From JBFHQE01 sp041592335 (GTDB lineage Bacteria > Pseudomonadota > Gammaproteobacteria > Thiohalobacterales > Thiohalobacteraceae): 64,000 bases of DNA. A program made the position numbers and the translations under genes. The notes beneath the pieces are model-generated. The model was given only the letters and a program-made list of their open reading frames with translations. It was not told the origin of the DNA and ran no database searches. This document shows positions 59,613 to 64,000 of this stretch, in pieces. The stretch spans positions 62,001-126,000 of the forward strand of contig JBFHQE010000008.1 in assembly GCA_041592335.1 (NCBI GenBank), written 5' to 3'. The first letter of the stretch is position 1, and each line of letters opens with the position of its first letter.

Positions 59613-59661
59613 GTAGGAGCGGCCCTGGCCGCGAACCTTTCGCGAGCAAGCTCGCTCCCAC
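59613..59661. repeat. REP-type inverted repeat inside the soe operon, copy 4
   Basis: GTAGGAGCGGCCCTGGCCGC at the left and GCGAGCAAGCTCGCTCCCAC at the right form a hairpin between soeA and soeB. It may lower soeBC expression relative to soeA or stabilise the soeA mRNA end. Confidence 0.8.
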
Positions 59662-59694
59662 AGGTGGCATCGAAACATAGGTATAAGGTTTAAC

Positions 59695-60426
59695 ATGACA
59701 CAGTTAGCACTTGTTATTGATTTGAACGTCTGCGTTGGCTGCCATGCCTGCGTGACGTCCTGCAAGGAATGGAACACGTCGGGCAGCGCCGGCTTCATGT
59801 CGGACATGAACCCTTATGGCAAAGACCCGACCGGTACCTTCTTTAACCGCGTCCAGACCTTTGAAGTGGGCACTTTCCCGAATACGGAAACCGTGCACTT
59901 CCCGAAGAGCTGTCTGCATTGCGAAGACGCGCCCTGCGTGCCGGTCTGTCCGACCGGCGCCTCCTACAAGCGCGAAGCCGATGGCATCGTACTGGTGGAT
60001 TACGACAAATGCATCGGCTGCAAATACTGTTCATGGGCCTGCCCGTATGGCGCGCGTGAACTGGATGAACAACAGAAGGTGATGAAGAAGTGCACCTTGT
60101 GCGTGGACCGTATTTACAATACGGAATTTCCGGAGAACGAACGCAAGCCGGCCTGCGTCATGGCCTGCCCGACCAACGCGCGTTTGTTCGGCGACGTGCA
60201 CGATCCGGATTCCGATGTGTCGATCGCGATTCGTGAACGCGGCGGTTACCAGCTGATGCCGGAGTGGGGCACCAAGCCGGCCAATCACTACCTGCCGCGA
60301 CGCAAGACTCGCATCAACATTCATGAGGATGAACTGGAGCGCGTGGACAACCCACTCAAGTACGAGAAGTTCCATCCCAAGCATGTGATCGACGAACCGA
60401 CGCTGGACGATGTAACCAGCTGGTAA
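59695..60426 (+). CDS. soeB: Four-cluster ferredoxin subunit, SoeB-like
   Basis: A 243-residue electron-transfer subunit with four [4Fe-4S] motifs: CVGCHACVTSCKEWN, CLHCEDAPCVPVCPTGA, CIGCKYCSWACPYGAR and CTLCVDRI with CVMACPTNAR. It carries electrons between the molybdenum subunit and the membrane anchor. No signal peptide, consistent with a cytoplasmic complex. It follows soeA across a REP hairpin. Confidence 0.92.
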   Translation: MTQLALVIDLNVCVGCHACVTSCKEWNTSGSAGFMSDMNPYGKDPTGTFFNRVQTFEVGTFPNTETVHFPKSCLHCEDAPCVPVCPTGASYKREADGIVLVDYDKCIGCKYCSWACPYGARELDEQQKVMKKCTLCVDRIYNTEFPENERKPACVMACPTNARLFGDVHDPDSDVSIAIRERGGYQLMPEWGTKPANHYLPRRKTRINIHEDELERVDNPLKYEKFHPKHVIDEPTLDDVTSW

Positions 60427-60436
60427 AAGTTATGCT

Positions 60437-60510
60437 GTCGGCAGGTTGATTGCCGGTGGAGCCCTCCGGGTTCGCGCAACACACCGAACACCGGCCTGTC
60501 GACGGCACCT
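60437..60510. repeat. Possible third copy of dispersed repeat B
   Basis: TGCTGTCGGCAGG at the left pairs with CCTGTCGACGGCA at the right (60437-60509), with CCGGTG/CACCGG continuing the stem inside. The centre CTCCGGGTTCGCGCAACAC resembles CTCCGGTTCGCGCACAAC in copy 2 at 30914-31016. It lies between soeB and soeC. The inner hairpin of the other copies is missing. Confidence 0.4.
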
Positions 60511-60527
60511 AATTTGGAGAATTAATT

Positions 60528-61511
60528 ATGCATCCCGCGTTTTCAGTCATATTCCTGACAACGTTAATCGGCATGGGGCAGGGCCTGTTCCTCGCCCTCT
60601 ACACCGGCCAGGTCTATTCCCTGGTTAACGTGGTGCCCGGCACCGCGGACACCGCGCAATTCTACGGCGGCGGTATCCTGATCGCGATGATCATGCTGGG
60701 TCTCGGCCTGTTTTCGTCCTTCTTCCACCTCGGTCATCCGGAGCGCGGCTGGCGTGCCATTGCCCGCTGGCGCACGTCCTGGCTGTCGCGTGAAGTCATC
60801 GTCCTGCCCGCCGTGATGGTCATGACCGCACTGTACGGCCTGATTCATTTCACCGGCTTTAATCCGATCTTCATTACCGTCGGCCAGAACCATATCGCGA
60901 TTGATCTTTCGATTGTCGTGGGCGCGATCAACACCCTGCTGGTGTTCACGCTGTTCCTTTGCACCGGCATGATCTACGCCTGCATCCGCTTCCTGCAGGA
61001 ATGGGCAACCCCGCTGACGGTCGTCAACTTTACCCTGCTGGGCAGTGCTTCCGGGTTCACCCTGGCGACGGCGTATGCCGCCATCATCGAACCGGCCTTG
61101 ATGGAGTTTTTTGGCGGCTGGGCCATTTTCCTGACTGTGCTGGCCCTGATCACGCGCGCGGCATCGCTGATCCGCAATCGAATGATCAAGCATAAATCCA
61201 CTTTGCAGACCGCCATTGGCATCCGCCACCCGCACATTGTGCAGAAGGCACAGGGTGCCATGGGCGGCTCGTTCAATACGCGCGAATATCAACACGGCTC
61301 CACGCAGGGTACGGTCAAGGGCCTGGTGTTTGTTTTTCTGGCCCTGGTGTTTCCGGTGCCCGTACTGTTTCTGTCAGTCGGCCTGAGCGGCTCGGTAGCC
61401 GCATTGCTCATCATCGCGGTGGCGCTGCAGTACCTGGGTCTGCTGGTGGAACGCTGGGTATTCTTTGCCCAGGCGAATCATCCACAGAACCTGTATTACC
61501 AGACGGTTTAG
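60528..61511 (+). CDS. soeC: DmsC/NrfD-like membrane anchor, SoeC-like
   Basis: A 327-residue inner-membrane protein with about eight hydrophobic helices and the DmsC-family FSSFFHLGHPERGWRAIARW segment near residue 63. It should anchor the SoeAB dimer and exchange electrons with the quinone pool. It has a GGAG ribosome-binding site. Together with soeA and soeB it makes a full sulfite-to-quinone complex. Confidence 0.9.
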   Translation: MHPAFSVIFLTTLIGMGQGLFLALYTGQVYSLVNVVPGTADTAQFYGGGILIAMIMLGLGLFSSFFHLGHPERGWRAIARWRTSWLSREVIVLPAVMVMTALYGLIHFTGFNPIFITVGQNHIAIDLSIVVGAINTLLVFTLFLCTGMIYACIRFLQEWATPLTVVNFTLLGSASGFTLATAYAAIIEPALMEFFGGWAIFLTVLALITRAASLIRNRMIKHKSTLQTAIGIRHPHIVQKAQGAMGGSFNTREYQHGSTQGTVKGLVFVFLALVFPVPVLFLSVGLSGSVAALLIIAVALQYLGLLVERWVFFAQANHPQNLYYQTV

Positions 61512-61543
61512 TCCTTACTCGTCAATAGGGGCGCATTTTTCAT

Positions 61544-61613
61544 GTAGGAGCGGGCTTGCCCGCGAAGATCTCGGCGACACTGATTCCCGGTTCGCGACCT
61601 AGACCGCTCCTAC
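61544..61613. repeat. REP-type inverted repeat (GTAGGAGCGG family), copy 5
   Basis: GTAGGAGCGGGCTTGCCCGC at 61544 and CCGCTCCTAC at the right end, with GGTTCGCGACC between. It fills the gap between soeC and the moaA regulatory region. Confidence 0.75.
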
Positions 61614-61619
61614 TTCCCC

Positions 61620-61633
61620 TTGACCAAAGTCAA
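61620..61633 (+). promoter_or_regulatory. FNR/CRP-family-like operator upstream of moaA
   Basis: TTGACCAAAGTCAA is a perfect five-base inverted repeat TTGAC-N4-GTCAA, close to the FNR/ANR consensus TTGAT-N4-ATCAA. It is centred 71 bases before the moaA ATG. Oxygen- or nitrogen-oxide-responsive control of molybdenum cofactor synthesis would make sense. Confidence 0.5.
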
Positions 61634-61658
61634 AGCCAATACCCGGTAATACCGTTTA

Positions 61659-61687
61659 TTGTCTGAACCAATCACCGGGGCTATAGT
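61659..61687 (+). promoter_or_regulatory. Sigma70-type promoter candidate of moaA
   Basis: TTGTCT (61659-61664) and TATAGT (61682-61687) with a 17-base spacer. The start site would fall only a few bases before the moaA ATG at 61698. Confidence 0.5.
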
Positions 61688-61697
61688 CGAACCCAAC

Positions 61698-62681
61698 ATG
61701 ACCCAGCAGCTCACAGACCAGTTCGGACGCACCATTGAATACGTCCGCCTGTCGGTCACCGATCAGTGTGACCTGCGCTGTTTCTATTGCATGCCCAAAG
61801 GGTTCAGTGATTTCGAAACACCGGATCACTGGCTGACCTTTGATGAAATTGAACGCGTCATCGGCGCCTTTGCCCGGCTGGGAACGCGGCGGGTACGCCT
61901 GACCGGCGGCGAACCGCTGGTGCGAAAAAACCTGCCCGAACTGGCCACGCGACTGCGTCGCTTACCCGGGCTGGAAGACCTTTCCCTGTCCACCAATGCC
62001 ACTCGCTTGAATAAACACGCGCAGGCTCTCTTTGATGGCGGCGTATCGCGCATCAATGTCTCGCTCGACTCACTCAAACCTGAACGCTTCAAGCAGATCA
62101 CCCAGGGCAAGCTGGAAAAAGTGATTGATGGTCTGATGGCCGCCAAGGCCGCGGGCTTCGCGCCGATCAAGATCAACATGGTGGTCATGAAAGGCATTAA
62201 CGAAGATGAAGTCGAAGATATGGTTGAGTTCTGCCTCGAACATGGTTTCACCCTGCGCTTCATTGAGACCATGCCGGTCGGCGATACCGGCCGCAGCGCC
62301 ACGGATTATTATGTCGACCTGCAAACCGTAAAAGCCCGCCTGGCCCAGCGCTTCGACTTATTGCCTGGCGTCATGCCCGGTGGTGGACCCGCGCGTTATG
62401 TACAGGTTGCCGGAACTGACTTGCGGATCGGTTTTATCACGCCCCTGTCGCAACACTTCTGCGAAACCTGCAACCGGGTTCGCCTGTCGGTCGATGGCAC
62501 GCTCTACATGTGCCTGGGGCAGGAACATAAATTTGAATTGCGCCCTTTACTGCGCAATGGCTGCTCGGATGACGAACTGGAAGCGGCGATTCGTCGTGCG
62601 ATAGATCTAAAACCGGAAAAACATGAATTCAATGAAAAGCCGGAACAGGTTATTCGCTTTATGTCGATGACCGGCGGCTAA
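61698..62681 (+). CDS. moaA: GTP 3',8-cyclase MoaA
   Basis: A 327-residue radical SAM enzyme for the first step of molybdenum cofactor synthesis. The radical SAM cluster is CDLRCFYC near the N-terminus, the second cluster is CETCNRVRLSVDGTLYMC, and the conserved double-Gly tail ends the protein (MSMTGG). The ATG at 61698 gives the usual family N-terminus, but no ribosome-binding site precedes it; an in-frame TTG at 61659 is the only longer option. It supplies the cofactor for SoeA and follows the soe genes. The stop overlaps the convergent TSUP gene by 4 bases. Confidence 0.95.
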   Translation: MTQQLTDQFGRTIEYVRLSVTDQCDLRCFYCMPKGFSDFETPDHWLTFDEIERVIGAFARLGTRRVRLTGGEPLVRKNLPELATRLRRLPGLEDLSLSTNATRLNKHAQALFDGGVSRINVSLDSLKPERFKQITQGKLEKVIDGLMAAKAAGFAPIKINMVVMKGINEDEVEDMVEFCLEHGFTLRFIETMPVGDTGRSATDYYVDLQTVKARLAQRFDLLPGVMPGGGPARYVQVAGTDLRIGFITPLSQHFCETCNRVRLSVDGTLYMCLGQEHKFELRPLLRNGCSDDELEAAIRRAIDLKPEKHEFNEKPEQVIRFMSMTGG

Positions 62682-63460
62682 AACACCATCCTCAGGCCAA
62701 CTGCAAACAACAGCAGTGCAAACGCCTTCTTCAGCTTATCCGTTGGCCATTGATGCGCCAGCCTCGCACCGAGCGGCGCAAACAACACACTAATAATTGC
62801 AATGCCCGCAAATGCAGGCCAGTAAATATAGCCCGTACTGTATTCCGGCAACGTCGCTTCATTCCACCCCATCACGACAAAACCAACAGCGCCCGCAGCA
62901 GCAATCGGAATACCGCAGGCAGCGGATGTTGCAACAGCCATCGTCATCGTAACTGATACCCAGATCAGAAAGGGCACCGTTAATGTGCCACCGCCAATAC
63001 CGAGCAATGCCGAGATCAAACCGATAACAACCCCAGCGCCAACAAAGACAGATGTGCCTGGTTGAGCAAAGTGCGGTTGATAACGTGTCGCGAGTAACAT
63101 CTGCAACCCGATCAGGCATTCGAACACACCAAACACACGCTGCAACGCATGTGTTGGCAACTGGTCAGCGACCACGGCACCCAGCAAACTACCAATGATT
63201 AATCCGGGCGCCAGGGCTTTAACGATTTGCCAATCAACTGCACCGCGCTTGTGATGCGCCCAGACTGACGACAGCCCCGTTACAATAATCGTCGCGAGTG
63301 ACGTCCCAACGGCAAGATGCATAATATTGCTGAAACTCTGCGTACCGAATACCCAGAACAACACCGGCACAATCACCAGCCCGCCACCAACGCCGAACAG
63401 GCCAGCCAGCAATCCTGCAAACACGCCAACAACGGGATAAATCCAGAAAACCTCAAACAT
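62678..63460 (-). CDS. TauE/SafE (TSUP) family permease
   Basis: A 260-residue inner-membrane protein from the ATG at 63460 (MFEVFWIYPVVGVFAGLLAG), which has GCAGGCGA upstream; longer in-frame starts exist to 63577. The TSUP motif AGLLAGLFGVGGGLVIVPVL is in the first half, and ISALLGIGGGTLTVPFLIWV repeats it in the second. It probably exports a small anion. Next to soeABC-moaA the best guess is sulfite or sulfate, but that is inference from position. Confidence 0.87.
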   Translation of the reverse strand: MFEVFWIYPVVGVFAGLLAGLFGVGGGLVIVPVLFWVFGTQSFSNIMHLAVGTSLATIIVTGLSSVWAHHKRGAVDWQIVKALAPGLIIGSLLGAVVADQLPTHALQRVFGVFECLIGLQMLLATRYQPHFAQPGTSVFVGAGVVIGLISALLGIGGGTLTVPFLIWVSVTMTMAVATSAACGIPIAAAGAVGFVVMGWNEATLPEYSTGYIYWPAFAGIAIISVLFAPLGARLAHQWPTDKLKKAFALLLFAVGLRMVF

Positions 63461-63605
63461 ATTCGCCTGCAATTCCTTTTCTATTCTCATGCTTCTTCGA
63501 GATAGGCATCTACCCCAATATCTCGTCACAGGACCAAACCGTGACAATGTAAGCAGCACTGTTCGCACAATGTGCAAAAATTACCGAAAATTTACAATCA
63601 GGAGA

Positions 63606-63611
63606 TATAAT
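63606..63611 (+). promoter_or_regulatory. Consensus -10 box before the PilZ gene
   Basis: A perfect TATAAT lies 40 bases before the ATG, inside a direct repeat of AATCAGGAGA (63597-63606 and 63610-63619). A matching -35 is weak (TTACCG at 63581). Confidence 0.4.
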
Positions 63612-63651
63612 CAGGAGAAATTACCGCAACCCTGTGACCTAATACTGAACC

Positions 63652-64000
63652 ATGGATAAGGTTGAGAAAGACAAACTACTGGAAATCCTCTCACAGAGGA
63701 ATCAGTCCCAGGAACCATCCGATACACGGGATCATGAACCGAATCCTGTGGCAGCTGCCGAGCCCAGCGCGCACGCGGAAAAAAGAAAACACCAGCGCGT
63801 CAGATTTGCCAGCAATGTAAAAGTCATATTATCCAGCGGTGAGGAGGTTTCGGTCTATTGCGATAATATTTCGCTAGGCGGCCTTCTCCTGAACTCTACC
63901 TATCCGGCCGACAAGGGAACGCAGCTGAACATCATCATCCCGCTTTCCATCGATGGCAGTACAAAAATGATCCGGGTAAAAGCACAGGTGGTGCATACCC
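63652..64000 (+). CDS. PilZ domain protein (3' end cut by window)
   Basis: An open frame of 116 codons from the ATG at 63652 (MDKVEKDKLLEILSQRNQSQ) runs past the window end. After a charged, poorly ordered N-terminus of about 45 residues comes a PilZ domain. The Arg-rich c-di-GMP motif reads KRKHQRVRFASNV and the second motif NISLGGLLLNS (normally D/NxSxxG). It should bind c-di-GMP; the output is not visible. Two GGDEF proteins in this window could supply the signal. Confidence 0.85.
   Translation, partial: MDKVEKDKLLEILSQRNQSQEPSDTRDHEPNPVAAAEPSAHAEKRKHQRVRFASNVKVILSSGEEVSVYCDNISLGGLLLNSTYPADKGTQLNIIIPLSIDGSTKMIRVKAQVVHT

Noticed and set aside
58177..59670. 497-codon minus-strand frame inside soeA
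   Set aside because: It is antisense to the SoeA catalytic region and has no recognisable domain or ribosome-binding site.
1..64000. CRISPR array, tRNA, rRNA or complete insertion sequence
   Set aside because: I looked for regular repeat-spacer patterns, tRNA T-arms, conserved rRNA stretches and transposase motifs and found none.

Overview
This 64 kb window is a chromosomal segment with about 65 protein genes, tightly packed on both strands, and no rRNA, tRNA, CRISPR or intact insertion sequence that I can see. It looks like a gammaproteobacterium related to sulfur-oxidising Chromatiales-type lineages. Three things point there. The blocks tonB-algH-ruvX-pyrR-pyrB-pyrC', pilU-pilT-yggS-proC-yggT-yggU, radC-coaBC-dut-algC-argB-pyrE and M16-M16-ftsY-ftsE-ftsX-rpoH follow gene orders known from Pseudomonas and relatives. 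The window also has a cytoplasmic-type sulfite-oxidising molybdoenzyme set (soeABC-like). Finally, there are two TauE/SafE-family permeases, a pseudo-dihydroorotase and a cbb3 oxidase assembly gene. The lineage assignment is inference.

Layout. 1-5463: C-terminal part of TonB, AlgH/YqgE, RuvX, then pyrR-pyrB-pyrC'-pyrK, mostly with start/stop overlaps. 5439-9335 (minus): a REC-GGDEF regulator, then pilT-pilU-CBS protein. 9476-14791: yggS, proC, yggT, yggU, a dynamin-like GTPase and a DUF4426 protein. 14837-24916: a UreH/DsbD-like membrane protein, a Crc-locus ExoIII-like protein, pyrE, a TSUP permease, a DUF4124 protein, argB, membrane-anchored algC, dut, coaBC, radC. 25145-30795: rpmB-rpmG, an acyl desaturase, a degenerate EAL-HDOD protein, an ORF6N-domain gene, a HyuA-like protein. 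31083-36606: a Gld-like ABC system with a DUF4340 protein, two small lipoproteins in a locally AT-richer stretch, an RRM protein and a cold-shock protein. 36845-42229: a lipoamide-dehydrogenase-like flavoprotein, then an uncharacterised set made of a GNAT/C39-peptidase fusion, a DUF2817 (M14-like) hydrolase and a divergent RimK-like ATP-grasp ligase. 42239-55034: mutM, ggt, a ferredoxin, coaD, rsmD, a lamin-tail/VPxPA-tail protein, two M16 peptidases, ftsYEX, a double-receiver GGDEF protein and rpoH. 55105-64000: a 29-codon membrane-peptide candidate, ccoS, a methyltransferase, an unknown 103-residue protein, soeABC, moaA, a second TSUP permease, and the start of a PilZ protein that runs off the end.

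How they work together. PyrR, PyrB, the inactive PyrC' and PyrE belong to pyrimidine synthesis. SoeABC with MoaA (molybdenum cofactor) and the adjacent TSUP permease form a plausible sulfite-handling neighbourhood. FtsY/FtsEX/RpoH is the classical secretion, division and heat-shock block; here a near-perfect CIRCE operator lies over a predicted rpoH promoter. Two GGDEF proteins, a degenerate EAL-HDOD protein, PilT/PilU and a PilZ protein suggest c-di-GMP control of surface behaviour.

Most unusual observations: the GNAT-C39/DUF2817/ATP-grasp cluster; the CIRCE element on rpoH; an ExoIII-competent protein at the crc locus; the pseudo-dihydroorotase next to an orphan PyrK; a dynamin-like GTPase; and at least two unnamed dispersed intergenic repeats, one of which keeps its outer stem while changing its sequence between copies. 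All functions are read from motifs and gene order; no database search was possible.
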